Source: Bubalus kerabau
Lineage: Eukaryota; Chordata; Mammalia; Artiodactyla; Bovidae
Length of the DNA: 64,000 nucleotides
Assembly: GCF_029407905.1 (NCBI RefSeq)
Contig: NC_073627.1
Span: 127,733,697-127,797,696, forward strand
Direction of reading: 5' to 3'
Part shown: in pieces, positions 34,050 through 46,164 of the stretch
Position numbering within the stretch: position 1 is the first letter of the stretch
Layout: each line of letters begins with the position of its first letter
The notes under the pieces: generated by a model
What the model was told of the DNA's origin: nothing
The model's input: only the letters and a program-made list of their open reading frames with translations
Databases searched by the model: none
Translations under genes and position numbers: made by a program

Positions 34050-34910
34050 AAGAGGCTTTTCCCTCTCTGAGGTTCCCCTGATCCGTCAGCCAAGCCTCCT
34101 GCTGTACCTGGCTCATCCAGCACCTGGCTCTCGGTCCGCTCCCGCGCCACGCGGCACAAGGAGGGTGTCCCCCGAGATCTGGGAGAAGGCGGAGCCTGGT
34201 CTAAACCTCGCCCTGGAGCATCATGGGAGATGTAGTGTTTATCTCCAGCACGGAAAGTGCTAACTCGCCCCGATTTGGCTCGGTAAGTAGCATATCACCT
34301 GTGCGGGTCATTCAAACATGCTATTCCCTAACACAGATTCAGCCTAGATACTTGTGAAAGAAGCCGTTTCTTTCACGTGCTCAGGCAAGTCCTGAGCAAA
34401 CAAAGGCAAACAAATAAAAGACTATATGCGGGGAAGGCAAAGGGTTAATAGTTGTTACGCACGTCTACTGGAGGCGAGGAGTGGGCGGGGACAGAAGACG
34501 ACTTCCAGGAGCTCTGTTTTCACCGGAAGTGCCTTCCCTCCTCGTGGGTCCGCGCGGACGCCGTTTCCTTACCTCATTTGTCTTCGCCCCTCCCCGTCCC
34601 TCTACGCGTTTTGGTTCCTGGTTGGTGCTTCCTGGTCGCAGCCGCGGCAGTGAGTATGTGTGACGGACCCCAAGGTGTCCATGGCCGGGGTGCCCCCTGC
34701 CCGCCCTCCGCCTCCCCGCTAGGCTGTGGAACTAGCGCGTGTCTCTTCGCCGGCCTCCGTGTCCCCGTTCTTCCCTCACTCGTGGCGGGGCTCGTCTCGT
34801 GGCCTCTCAGTCGATCTCTGCCCCACGCGACTCCGCGGACCCGCTGTGGTGTCCGCTTCTCTCTGCCGCTCCGAGGCCTGAGGCTGTGGTTCAGAAATGG
34901 CTGAGCGCCC
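34050..34910. promoter_or_regulatory. ZCCHC7: ZCCHC7 CpG-island promoter
   Basis: A CpG-dense island of about 0.85 kb ending just past the exon 1 donor. On the minus strand, ACTACATCTCCCA (34224-34236) matches the ZNF143/SBS core. ACCGGAAGTG at 34522-34531 is a GABP/ETS site, and a second inverted GGAAGT lies at 34501-34506. No TATA box was seen. This is a housekeeping-type promoter, fitting a ubiquitous RNA-surveillance gene. ORFs inside the island (for example 34452-34904) have no recognisable product. Confidence 0.85.
34550..34649 (+). other. ZCCHC7: ZCCHC7 non-coding exon 1 (start approximate)
   Basis: The donor GCA|GTGAGTATGT at 34649/34650 fits the consensus well and sits 20-130 bases downstream of the ETS sites. 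There is no ATG between the ETS site and the donor, so the spliced leader has no upstream start. The 5' end is a guess, and other first exons may exist. Confidence 0.6.
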
Positions 34911-35394
34911 GTGGCCTTGGTGGGGAGTGGCGTTTCTGCCTCCTTTACCTCCACAACCCCCAGAGATTCCTGTTTTAGGAAAGCGGGTCTGTCAGTTAAA
35001 CGTGAAGAGAGGTCGGCGTTTGAGAACCGAACAGTCCTGGACCAAGTCCAACCTCAGCTGTCAGAAGCAACAGCTGCAGCTGTTGGGACAGAAAAATTTC
35101 GAGGATTGGGCCCCTTCCCGCATGTGAAACAAGGAGACCTGCGCTGTGCTCGCTGATGCCTTCCTTTTATTCTTCACATCTTGGGAGCCGGCAGTTAACT
35201 TAAACTTTAGGAGCTGCAGGTGTTGTGGGAAAACTGGCTGAGTGAGAGGCAGTAGGCCTGAGTTCCGGGGGCGGCTCCACCACCAACTCAGCGCTGGCGA
35301 CTCGAAAATTCTTAGAAATCTTTTTAGCGTGTATTTACCTTAATTTCAGATTACAGGATTGAATTAGGAGATCTTTTAGGCTCAATGAATAAAT

Positions 35395-35480
35395 AAGCTT
35401 CTCAGAGCCTGTTTCTCTATGTATAAAATGAGAGCGTTCAATTTAATGACTTGCAGGTCTCTTCCAAAACTCTTTGGGTT
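35395..35480 (+). repeat. MIR3-like fragment
   Basis: 'cctgtttctctatgtataaaatgag' followed by 'gcaggtctcttcc' is the 3' half of this SINE class. A similar copy lies at about 36790-36960. Confidence 0.5.
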
Positions 35481-36101
35481 TTAAATATTTAGGCTGTGTG
35501 TATTTCAGACAGTATTGTGCTTTGAGGACAGTTCACTATGGCTGCTTTCAAGAGAATCTGAGAGTGGAGAATTAACCAAGGAAGACATGAAAGTGAGGCT
35601 TGTAAAATAGCTTCAAAGATTAATATACTGTGTAGCAAAAGGAAAAAGGCTGAGGGTGAAGGAAGTGTTGTGATAAAATTAGTTATCCTGTAAAGACTTT
35701 TATCTCAGGAACAGCTGGACTTGTCTAAATAAATTAAGCATTATTTTCTCCTACCAACATCTTGTATTCTGACTTTTTTTGTGACCATTGTTTCCCACAT
35801 TTGGATTCTCTATCTCAGTTTGATTTACTTGCTAGTGAAAATCTTATTTGAAGAGTGGACAGAAAATATAACACTAGAGTCAGTAGTGTTTCAAATCTGT
35901 CACTGTCAGGATAGCTCACTAAGAGTAAGTCAGAAATTTTAAATTAAAATTAAACTATTAATCATGTTCTAATGAAAGCTAGGCTTAAAATCAAGATGTG
36001 AATTTCATTTAAATTTCCTTGAGATGGATAACTGTCTCATCAGAAAGAAACATAGGCTAAAAGTTCTTTGAAAAGAAATAACAAGACTGAAGTGACCAGT
36101 T

Positions 36102-36366
36102 CAGTTCAGTCCCTCAGTCATGTCGGACTCTTTGAGACCCCATGAATCCCACACGCCAGGCCTCCCTGTCCATCACCAACTCCCGGAGTTCACTCAGACT
36201 CACGTCCATCGAGTCAGTGATGCCATCCCGCCATCTCATCCTCTGTCGTCCCCTTCTCCTCCTGCCCCCAATCCCTCCCAGCAGCAGAGTCTTTTCCAAT
36301 GAGTCAACTCTTCGCATGAGGTGGCCAAAGTACTGGAGTTTCAGCTTTAGCATCATTCCTTCCAAA
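36102..36366 (-). mobile_element. BovB LINE 3' fragment with target duplication
   Basis: 265 bases of the BovB 3' end. The 13-bp target duplication GAAGTGACCAGTT lies at 36089-36101 and 36367-36379, so both ends are certain. It was truncated at insertion, not by later deletion, and its sequence is close to the 13-kb copy, suggesting a recent event. Confidence 0.95.
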
Positions 36367-37779
36367 GAAGTGACCAGTTAGTAGACTGTAAGAGTAGAAA
36401 TGTTGGTTTCAAAGATTGTATAGTAAAATCTGAAAGCTTAAATAAGCTTTAAGTTGTCTAGTTTAAAAAATTTCAGTGAATGAATACTGCTCCTACTTTT
36501 GAAAGGCGAGAGGCTTTGCAGTTTCTCTCTTATGTAAGAGCCATCTTTTTGGTTGTGGCATTGCTATTTATTGTCTGAATACAAACTTGGGATGTTCTTG
36601 GATAGTAAACTGACAATGTATGCTTTTCTTTCCAGTTAAAATGCCTCTTTCATAGTTTTTAAACTCTACTGGGAAATAAAAGTGAATATTTGTGAGATAA
36701 ATTTAGGTGTTAAAACCAATGCATATATAGCTTTGAAGGAATTTTTTTTTTAATCTTTATTTGAAGTTGTTAATTTTTTAATGTTAGTGAACATTTGGTT
36801 GAGAATCAGGGAAATGTGTTTCTTAATCTGGTAAATAACTTTGGATAGGCCTCTTTATTTCTTTGGACCTAAGTTTCCTTATACATAAATTGAGAAGATT
36901 GTATGAGATACTCTGAAAAGTCTCTTCCAGATTTAAAATTTTGTGACTCTAATAGGGACTTTGTTATCTAGTTAAATATGCTTGAGAATTGTGTACAATA
37001 ATCAAAAAGCTGAGAAGTCCTTCTAAATTAAAAGTTAGAGACATGTATATTTTTTCATATTTGTCCTCTGAGTATACATAAAAAAAGAAAATTAATGCAT
37101 TTGAGTGTAATTAAGGTAGTAACATAAACCAACACAGCCTCAGGCAAACCTTTACTCTGGCAAATATAAGCTACATAAATAGAAGAGCAGGTTATGCTGA
37201 GCACAGTTTTCAGTACAGAAGGTACAAAATCCTCTTAAAGGCCATAGGGGCTAAATTGTTAAATTCATTTTCTACATTTCAGGGAAAGAGATAAACCCTT
37301 AGACCCAAGGAAGTCTGTTTTTATTTTATTTTTGTAGTTTATTTTTGGCATACATTCACAGGTGTGCCTATGGCTCTATTTATTCTTAATCCCTTTCCTT
37401 TGGGATGACTCCAGAGTAGTACAAATTTGTAACTCTGTAATTTAGCTCTTTAATTTTTTCTGTGCTGCACTGGAATTATGTTTTATCTTAAGTCCACACT
37501 GGATCCTCAGGATGGATCCAGTGAGGATTTTGAAGGAAGCATAATTCCTTTGACTTCTTTTAGAATTAATTTACCTATTAAATAAAAAGGAAAGGATTCA
37601 TCTTTTATTTGAATTCCTCTGAGGCTAACATTTCAATATAAACTGATAAATGCTATGAGCATTATCATTCAGACAGCCACATTCAACTTGTATGACAACA
37701 GCATAGCAACCTGAAGGACAGTGCAGGAAGGGAACCGATACATTGTACCTTTTAGAAGGGAAAAAAGAAAGGCATAGAG

Positions 37780-38100
37780 AGATGGGTACCCCCAACTTTA
37801 CTGAGATAAATTGACAAATAACATTGTGTATGTTTAAAGTGTACAACACAGTGATTTGATGTATGTATATATTGTGAAATGATTACTGCATTAAGGTTAA
37901 TTAACAAACACATCCATCACCTCACATATTTGCCTTTTTTGTGTGTGATTAGAATGTGTAAGATTTACACTCTGATTAGCCTTCAAATATGCCAATACTA
38001 TAGTATTGTTGACTCAGAACTTTTGATCATCCTCCCCCCACCCCAGCTTTATTGAGATATAATTGGCACACAACATTGTAAAGGTTTAAAGTGTATAGCA
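37780..38100 (-). repeat. L1M 3' end, antisense
   Basis: 'aactttactgagataaattgac', 'aaagtgtacaac', 'gatttgatgtatgtatatattgtg' and 'catccatcacctcacat' follow the common L1M end in reverse. A second copy of the same motif starts at 38045. Confidence 0.7.
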
Positions 38101-38497
38101 AAAGTTTGTTTCTGTAAAACAAGAAACTCCAGCATGGGTGTAGTACATTTTTGCCTCTTGTTCATTTGATTCTTGGAATCAGCAGGTTGTATCACCAGAA
38201 GTACCCTGACATTTTGGGCAGAGAGCTAAGAAAACAACTAGTCTTTATAAATACTTTGTAGCTAAAAGCAGAATAGAAAGGATAAATTATCATTGTTAAT
38301 TGTTCTCTAGACTGTCCATGATTTTTTAACAAAAAGGGTGTTTTTTTTCAGCACTTTCATTTTGATCAGTGTTCCATTAGTACCTAATCAAAACATCTGT
38401 GTAGGTTTTTGGTTGATAATATGAGAATCTTTGGAATAGTTGGAGACAACTACAAAATTCATCTCATCATAATGTTCATATTTTAGACACATATTAA

Positions 38498-38711
38498 GGG
38501 CTTCCCAGGTGGCTCAGTGGCAAACAATCTGCCTTTCAGTGCAGCAGACACAGGTTTGATCCCTGGGTTGGGAAGATCCCCTGCAGGAGGGCATGGCAAT
38601 CCACTCCAATACACTTGCCTGGAAAATCCTGTAGACAGAGGAACCTGGCAGGCTGCAGTCCATGGGGCTGCAAAGAGGCAGACATGACTGATCGACTGAG
38701 CATTAGCACAA
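38498..38711 (+). mobile_element. Bov-tA SINE
   Basis: 'gcttcccaggtggctcagtgg' head to 'gacatgactgatcgactgagc'. The target duplication is approximately ACACATATTA / GCACATATTA. Confidence 0.92.
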
Positions 38712-38863
38712 GGCACATATTAGATTTAATAGAGCTTTTAAACAAATTCCTGATATTATTCATATATTCATTCATTAGTCAACAGCCATTGATAGAAACC
38801 TTGATAAATGCCAGTTACTCTGTGTGGCTTTGGGGATCCGTTGTTTAATAAAGAGCATATAGT

Positions 38864-39125
38864 GGAGAAGGCAATGGCACCCCACTCCAGTACTCTTGCC
38901 TGGAAAATCCCATGGACGGAGGAGCCTGGTAGGCTGCAGTCCATGGGGTCGCTAAGAGTCGGACACGACTGAGCGACTTCACTTTCACTTTTCACTTTCA
39001 TGTATTGGAGAAGGAAATGGCGGCCCACTCCAGTGTTCTTGCCTGGAGAATCCCAGGGACCGGGGAGCCGTGGGCTGCCGTTTATGGGGTCGCACAGAGT
39101 CGGACACGACTGAAGCGACTTAGCA
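38864..39125 (+). mobile_element. Bov-A2 dimeric SINE
   Basis: Two Bov-A units joined by 'cactttcacttttcacttt', ending 'gaagcgacttagca'. The target duplication is approximately CATATAGT / AATATAGT. It splits an older repeat. Confidence 0.93.
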
Positions 39126-39350
39126 ATATAGTTCCTGCCCTCCTGGGGTGTGTGCTCTGTGCTTATGGGAAATTTACATTGTATTAGTAATTAGAAATGT
39201 GAATGTTTTGAAATGATGTGGAAACCTTTAAAGGTGAGACAATTTAGGCTGGTGGGTCAAGGAAAGCTTCTATAAAGAAGTATTAATAATATTTAAACTG
39301 AATTGAGAAATGAGCAGGATTTAACATACTTACAGTAAGAAAGTAAAGTG

Positions 39351-39569
39351 AAAGTGAAGTCGCTCAGTTGTGTCCGACTCTTTGCAACGCCATGGACTGT
39401 AGCCTACCAGGCTCCTCCGTCCATGGGATTTTCTAGGCAAGACTACTGGAGTGGGTTGCTATTTCCTTCTCCAGGGGGTCTTCCTGACCCAGGGATTGAA
39501 CCCAGGTCTCCCTCATTGTAGGCAGATGCTTTACCATCTGAGCCACCAGGGAAGTCTACCATCTGAGCC
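39351..39569 (-). mobile_element. Bov-tA SINE
   Basis: Antisense copy. Target duplication ACAGTAAGAAAGTAAAGTG / ACAGTAGGAAAGTAAAGTG at 39332-39350 and 39570-39588. It ends with a small internal repeat of 'taccatctgagcca'. Confidence 0.93.
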
Positions 39570-39689
39570 ACAGTAGGAAAGTAAAGTGCTCCTAAAGCTG
39601 AGTTTTACCTCAATTTTAGGTCTTTGATTAGTTTGTATTTCATACATATCTTTATAGGTAGCACAGAAACAAACTAAAGTTTATCATAT

Positions 39690-39812
39690 TTTAAAAATTT
39701 TTAGTTGCACCGTGTGGCTTGTGGGGTCTTAGTTCCCCTACCAGGGATTGAACCTGAGCCTACAGTAGTGAAAGAGCTAAATCCTAACCACTGGATTGCC
39801 AGGGAACTCCCT
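39690..39812 (-). mobile_element. CHR-type tRNA SINE
   Basis: 'ccaccagg'-type head is degraded to 'accactggattgccaggga', with the preceding body 'gtggcttgtggggtcttag'. This is the last ruminant/artiodactyl SINE before a 19.5-kb gap. Confidence 0.75.
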
Positions 39813-40411
39813 ATTAGATATTTTTATGTATTCTTTTGGTCAAAGATCAGGAAGCCATAGGATTAATTTTTTAATTGAGAATAAAAATATATACCAAGGC
39901 AGTAAATAAGATAATTATGTCTTTTGTAGATTTCAGTTATAATTGAAGTAATATTTCTGTGAGAATGTATACCTGAAAAGATGGATACAGAACCAGGGAA
40001 AAGATGATGAATGGATGGAATAGTAGTGAGAATGACCTAAAATATTTTTGTGATTTTTAGCATTTTGGAAAAAAAAAAAGATGGATGCCTGAAACAGTGG
40101 ATCTCAGCCTGTTTTTTCTTTCTAACATACTTGTGAAATATGACATTTCCATTAATATTATATAATTGTAACTCTGTTGTTAGTAGTAATTTTCATTTGG
40201 GAGGGATGGGCATCATTAGAGTGGGTCATAACAGAATTTAGAAAGCTTTGAAAAATGGTACTACCCTAAGAGAAGAATCTTTTTTAATATGTCATTGAGA
40301 AAACTGATGACCTTCACAAAAGTTAGATCTAAGAGGTGGTATCGTTATGGACTAAACAGGCATGATCCAAGCTGTTAAAATATATTCTTTGTGTGACTTT
40401 CTTTTTTACAG

Positions 40412-41043
40412 CATCAAGGTTTACTGACTTTCCATGATGTTTGGTGGTTATGAGACCATAGAAGCATATGAAGATGAGCTTTATCGTGAAGAGTCATCTA
40501 GTGAACTGAGTGTTGATAGTGAGGTGGAATTTCAGCTCTACAGCCAAGTTCATTATGCCCAAGATCTTGATAATGTCATCAGGGAGGAAGAACATGAAGA
40601 CAGGAACTCTGGGAATTCCGAATCATTCAGTAGTAAACCAAATCAAAAGAATTTAATTGTCCTTTCAGATAGTGAGGTCATCCAACTGTCAGATGGGTCA
40701 GAGGTCATCACACTCTCTGATGAAGATAGTATTTATAGATGTGAAAGAAAGAATTTTAGAGTCCATGCAAAAGAAAAGACCCAAGGTTCTCCTGCTTCTC
40801 TTCATTCTAATGATTTAGCAGATAAGAAGTACAAGAGGGATATTGAGAAATCTAAACCTGGAGAGAGATCGGGTACAATCCAGGAGGTCATGATTATAGA
40901 AGTCAGTTCAAGTGAAGAGGAAGAGAGCACCATTTCAGAAAGTGATAATGTGGAAAGCTGGATGCTGCTGGGATGTGAAGTTGATGATAAAGATGACGAT
41001 ATCCTTCTCAATCTTGTGGGATGTGAAAAGTCTGTTAATGAAG
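40412..41043 (+). other. ZCCHC7: ZCCHC7 exon 2 (first coding exon)
   Basis: Acceptor 'tttcttttttacag' ends at 40411, and the donor AAG|GTTAGT is at 41043/41044. The first 22 bases are 5' UTR and the rest is coding. The exon leaves phase 1, with one base of a Gly codon. Confidence 0.93.
40434..41043 (+). CDS. ZCCHC7: ZCCHC7, N-terminal 203 codons plus 1 nt
   Basis: ZCCHC7 is the mammalian Air1/Air2-like CCHC zinc-knuckle protein. It works with the helicase MTR4 and a TENT4-type poly(A) polymerase in the TRAMP-like complex that marks nuclear and nucleolar RNA for exosome decay. The translated exon (MFGGYETIEAYEDELYREES start; SWMLLGCEVDDKDDDILLNL near the end) is the recognisable N-terminus of the mammalian protein. 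This part is acidic and low-complexity. It has three SUMO-interaction-like motifs at residues 74-81 (LIVLSDSE), 82-87 (VIQLSD) and 91-98 (VITLSDED), and a fourth at 152-164 (VMIIEVSSSEEEE). The zinc knuckles are in later exons beyond the window. Two ATGs are adjacent (40434 and 40437); the second has A at -3 and gives the start I recall for human. Confidence 0.96.
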
Positions 41044-42559
41044 GTTAGTATCATATTGGCCATTTGAAAAGTAGTATCATCTTTAATGAGGAAGACTGCT
41101 TTTCCTAGACAAAAGACCATTAGGGTCTGTTCCATTTAATTCCTCACCTTTTTGTCTTGTTTTTGGCTTGTTTCTCATGAGACTTTCTTACCAATCTACT
41201 TTAATGGTGGTCTGTCTGAACATCAGAAAGAGTATGTCAGGATATCAAAGACACTCTGCTTCTGCTGTAAGCAAATTCATAACTGTTTCTTCCTGTTTGG
41301 CTAGAGCCAGTTCTGGACGTGCAATCTTAGTTCCCCTCTCTCTGTGCTTGGTACCACAGGTGAGTACTCCATCCACCTTTGACATTGACTCTATGCTCTC
41401 ATTGGCCAACTCTGTTGGTTCTGCCTTTTGCTAAATGATTTGCTTTCTCAGGAGATAGACATATAGCAAGCATGTGGAATGCCTGGTACATAGAAGATAC
41501 GGAATTAGTATTAAGATTTTTAGGAACTCTACAATCAGTAATGTAGGAACTATGAAGAGCTGTAAGTCTACAGTAGACTGTAGAAGAAAATGTAGATTCT
41601 GAGAGCCACATCATGGAGAAATGAAATTTTGGTGTTAGTTTTGTTTCCTCTGTCACATGTAGTAAGCTAATATTGATGCTTATCCTGTTAAAAAGTCCCT
41701 TTCATTTTTCTCCCTTTATGTGTAATGCGTAGTCTCTTGCAATATTTTCTTAAATGATCTTTTACATCCTCCCTGTGCACTGTTAAATCAGTAGTCTTCA
41801 AATGCCCTTTGCTCAGTATTAAAGTCTTAAGTGTATTGCTGCTCCAAAACTTTTAATGGCACCCACTTGTTCTCAGAGGAAAATGATGATATTGAATATA
41901 AATGATGCCTTGAAGCCCCAGAGATTAACAGACTTTTTTTTTTTAAAGGAGCCAGATGGGAAATATTTTAGGTTTCTAATCCATAGGAAACCTACTTCCT
42001 AACTACTTAATTTTGTCCTGTTTGAGAGAGCAGCCTTGATACCTGAAGAAATGAGATGGCTATTTCAACAGAATCTTAAAAAACAGGTGTCTAGCTCAGG
42101 CTTTAGGAGGCCAGCTCTGAGAATTTGATAGCAAAAGGAAGAAGAGATAGACTAGTAGGTAGAACATAGAGCAGAATCAGGTAAAGTTTTATCAGAAAAA
42201 GAGAGGTTTGATAATGGTTTTTAGGTAGAAGGGGAAATTTCTTGAAGAAGGAGAGATTAAACCTATTTGGTGGATAGGAATTGGTGGATAGGAATTTGGT
42301 GGATATTTGGAATAAGGAAGGTAAGTCAGAGAAGGGATCAGATATGTATGTCTGAATTAGTCTTAGAAAGATATTTAATTGCTAAATTATCAAATATTCA
42401 TAGAAATGGAGAAGAAAGAATAAATTCAGAAGGATTGAGATAAATGAGGGAATATATGAAGATGTATTTGATTTTCTTGGGAAAATGAAAGTGGAAGTGG
42501 GTCAGGGTACTTGGAGGCTTAGAGTGTGGGAAGGATGTTTAGGTGCTATGGGGAGTACT

Positions 42560-42890
42560 ATCAGGCAGTGGACCCCAATATTTTGAAGATGACAACTTCT
42601 TTAAACTTCAGAACAAATTTGTGGACCCCTTCCCCCACACATGACTATAGTTATATTTTTAATACTTGTTAATTGAGAAAATGCTTATTAGCAAAAAGCT
42701 ATTCAGCACACTCATACATGACTTTGTATTTTATTAACCACAACATTGTCTACACATTTGAAAAATAGTATGTAAGGCCCGTTTCCCACATACGTGGCCT
42801 TTTATAATGCATACTTCTGCTACCTGTTGAGATAACTAATTCTACAGCTCCTCAGGAGCCTAAAGCCCATAGATTGGAAATCACTGCACT
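42560..42890. repeat. Possible hAT-type DNA transposon remnant
   Basis: It starts 'ggcagtggaccccaatatt' and ends 'tagattggaaatcactgc', giving a hAT-like impression of complementary ends. I cannot assign a family. Confidence 0.25.
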
Positions 42891-43577
42891 AACAATTCAA
42901 CAGTAAGAGAATAAAAGGATTGCTTAGAAGTAGTGTTCAATCAAAATTAAAACAATATGAGCTTGTAATGAACTCATTTTGAAGGATTTCATAACTTTTC
43001 CCAGTAATATCTAGGGAATGATCCAGGGTTAGGCAACACTTGGCAGAACATCAGAACAAGCATTTAGCCTATCCTTTCTCTAAATTGCTTTCCCCTAAGG
43101 TGACACCTAGTTTCATCAAATACTAATGTGTTGATGATGATCTGCCATTTTTCTTGAATTCAAGTTCTCTGTGTCCACCATGCTGAATATTTCCATTTGG
43201 GTATCTTATTTCACATTTACATACTGAAAAGCTTGATAAATTGAAAAGAAAGTTGATCTTTCCACAGAAAGAGGAGCAGGTTAACTGGGTGGTGGTTCAT
43301 ACTGGGACTAGAGTTTCTCAAGGCAAAATGACAGGGATTGATATGGGTGGTGAGGATGGGGTTAGGAGTAGCTGAACCATAGGGAGATGAGGATTCTAGA
43401 GGAAAGGGAATGATGGATTTGTCAGGTTTGGCTTTTAGAAAAGAAGTTGGTAATTAGGTATGTAGAGACATCTCTGGAAAACAATTTTAGTATTTTATGT
43501 TATAAGTAGACAATAAGAAGCATGTATGTCTTTAACTGTATTTTGGAGAGGGACTATTTGTATTGCATTTGTTTATT

Positions 43578-44245
43578 TTTATTGAGGTGAAATTAACATA
43601 AAATTAACCATTTTAAAGGTTCAATTTGGAGGCATTTAGCACATTCACAGTGTTGTAGAACCATTACCTGTATCTAGTTCCAAAACATTTTCATCACATC
43701 CAAGGGAAACCCCCAAATATTGTCACCATATCCAAAGGAAACCCTGCACCCATTGAACAGTCACACATTATAGCCTCCTGCCTCAGACCCTGACAAGCAC
43801 AAATCTGCTTTCTCTCTATGGATTTACTTGTTCTGGGTATTTCATGTAAATAGAATCATCCAGTATGTGACCTTTTGTGTCTGGCATCTTTCACTTAGCA
43901 TAATGTTTTGGAGGCTTATGCATATTGTAGTATGTATCAATACTTCATTCCTCTTTTAAAGCCAAATAATATTCCATTGTATGTATATACCTACATTTTG
44001 TTTATCCATTTATCTGTTGATGGACATTTGTGTTTCTACCTGTTGGCTGTTGTGGATAGTGCCACTGTGAACATTCATGTACAAGTATTTATTTGAATAC
44101 TTGTTTTGGGTATTCTTTTGGGTATAAACTAGGAATAGGATTACTGATGTTTCTATGTTTCAGATTTTGAGGAACTGCCAGACTTTAACACAGTGGCTAC
44201 ACCATTGTGTGTCCTCGCCAGTAATATATGAGGGTTCCAATTAAC
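43578..44245 (-). repeat. L1M 3' region, antisense
   Basis: Textbook antisense L1M order: 'attaaccattttaaagg', 'ctctatggatttac', 'ttcacttagcataatg', 'aataatattccattgtatg', 'ttgatggacatttg', 'gaggaactgccagac', 'atgagggttccaatt'. Confidence 0.88.
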
Positions 44246-46164
44246 TGCAGTGGTTTTTACCATGACTTGTCATGTTGCACATTTCTGTTTGATTTACTGG
44301 CAAACTCTTTGTTATTTCTTAGCTTTTATCTCCTAGTCTTTGTTTTTTATAGTTATTACTTACATTGGTTTATGTTTTTTTAGAATGTTTTTTTTCAAAT
44401 AAGATTTTCCTTATGTTTTCATCCATTTACAGTTTTTAAAGAAATTGATTCATTTTAGAGGTGTCCATTCTTTTAAAGTTTAATGTATGTGTAGTATATA
44501 AATTTATGTCACTTTTTTCTGCAACTTTGGTAAAAATATTTGATTCAAGACCTAAGTAATTTCAAGTAATTCCAGACATTCAGTCTATGTTCCTACCTTC
44601 CATATTGAAATAATTTACCCCTACTCTTTGTTCCTGGGATTTGTTTTTTTTTTGTTCTAATCAAATGGAAACAAATTTTGCAAGTCTGTAAATTAATTTG
44701 TTTCACTCTTATAGATTCTTAAAAAAAATTTATATATCCCCTATTTTATTTCCTTGATCTACAAATGCTATAATCCAGTTTTTCCAGTTAATAGGCAATA
44801 TATTCAGTACTGATGCCTTTTTGAGTGTGCTTTCCTTTCTGATCATTATTATCCCATTCAAAAATAGAGAAAATATTTTTTTATTTCGTTGAAAGTTTTT
44901 GGCAATTCTGGCGTGCTTTTGAAATGATGATGATTGTTAAACAACAACAATAATGTTGTGTACTATTCCCCCTCTTCCCCAAACTCCCCAAACTGGCATA
45001 TTTGAAATATCAATATGATAGAAGAGATTAACGGCTCCTTGAGGATAAGTCTTTGCCTCAGAAGCCTTCTTGTAATATTTAGAATAATTTTTTGCCATAT
45101 ATATTACTTTGTTTTCCATTAATTGCTCACATATTGATGGAGTGATATTGGTGTTTCAATGAAGAGACAAAATATAATAAGCTTAAGTTATTCACAGAAG
45201 TCTCTTCTTAAGCATGGGAGTTAAGTCTTTCCAAATCCTGGGGATAGATGTGGTTGAAAACTTGAACAACTTTCTAAAAAGTAAGATTGGTGAATTTGAG
45301 GTAGTACATGAAGGTCTGATGATCCATATTTTTCATTAACTATTGCTAAATTTATAGTAACCAGTGCAGCACTGCTCTTGTTCTGTGGAAACTTGATGCT
45401 CTTTCCCATTACTTCAGTTTCAGTGAGGTGTGTAAATGTTTGTTTTGCTTTAATACGCAATTAGAATAGATAATAAGGCAAGTAATATACAACCAGGAGA
45501 CATTTTCTTCCCTTTTCATTCTTCCTCTAAATGTTTAATACTTTTCTGATTTGAAGTTGTTGATTAGCTTCCTTGGGTTCCAGGAGACCTTGAGGATGTA
45601 GCACTTAGGTAGTGTGCTCAGGCTAGCCTTCCTCTGTATATGCAGCTTTATGATGAAGGTCTCTGCTTATAATAAATCCATGCCAAAACATAGGCCTTCA
45701 GTACGTGTTACATATGGCTGTCAGCTGTTTCTACTGAGGGATATAGGAGTTTATTTCTAAGGTCTAGAAGTAAACTTCATTTCCTTTACTTTTTAAACTC
45801 TTGCCTAAGTTTTCTTTATGTAACCGATACCTCCTCTGTCATTTGTCTTCCTTTTAAAATTCTCACCCTTTACTTTCATTTATTATTCCCAATAGGAGTA
45901 GCCTGTGATTTACACATTTACTAGAAAGACAGGTTTCTTGGTTTAAGAAAAGATGCACCAAAGGAAATAAGCATGTTTTTTAATTTGTGAGGGGAATCTG
46001 TCTTTAGGGAAGGATTATTGTATAAGACAGCTGAATGATGGTAAGTGCTATAGGAGTTATACATGAATAATCACCAACTTATTTTCCTTCATAGGAAAGG
46101 GACTTTACTAGCTCTGGGAGTGGTTGTTAAATTATTGTTTGTTTGTTTGTTTTACTATAGAAAT

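Larger units (their letters stand above)
34650..40411 (+). other. ZCCHC7: ZCCHC7 intron 1
   Basis: From the GTGAGT donor to the acceptor 'tttcttttttacag' at 40411. It contains two MIR3-like pieces (about 35395-35480 and 36790-36960), a BovB fragment, an antisense L1M, three ruminant SINEs (38498-39569) and a CHR SINE. No additional exon was recognised. Confidence 0.75.
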
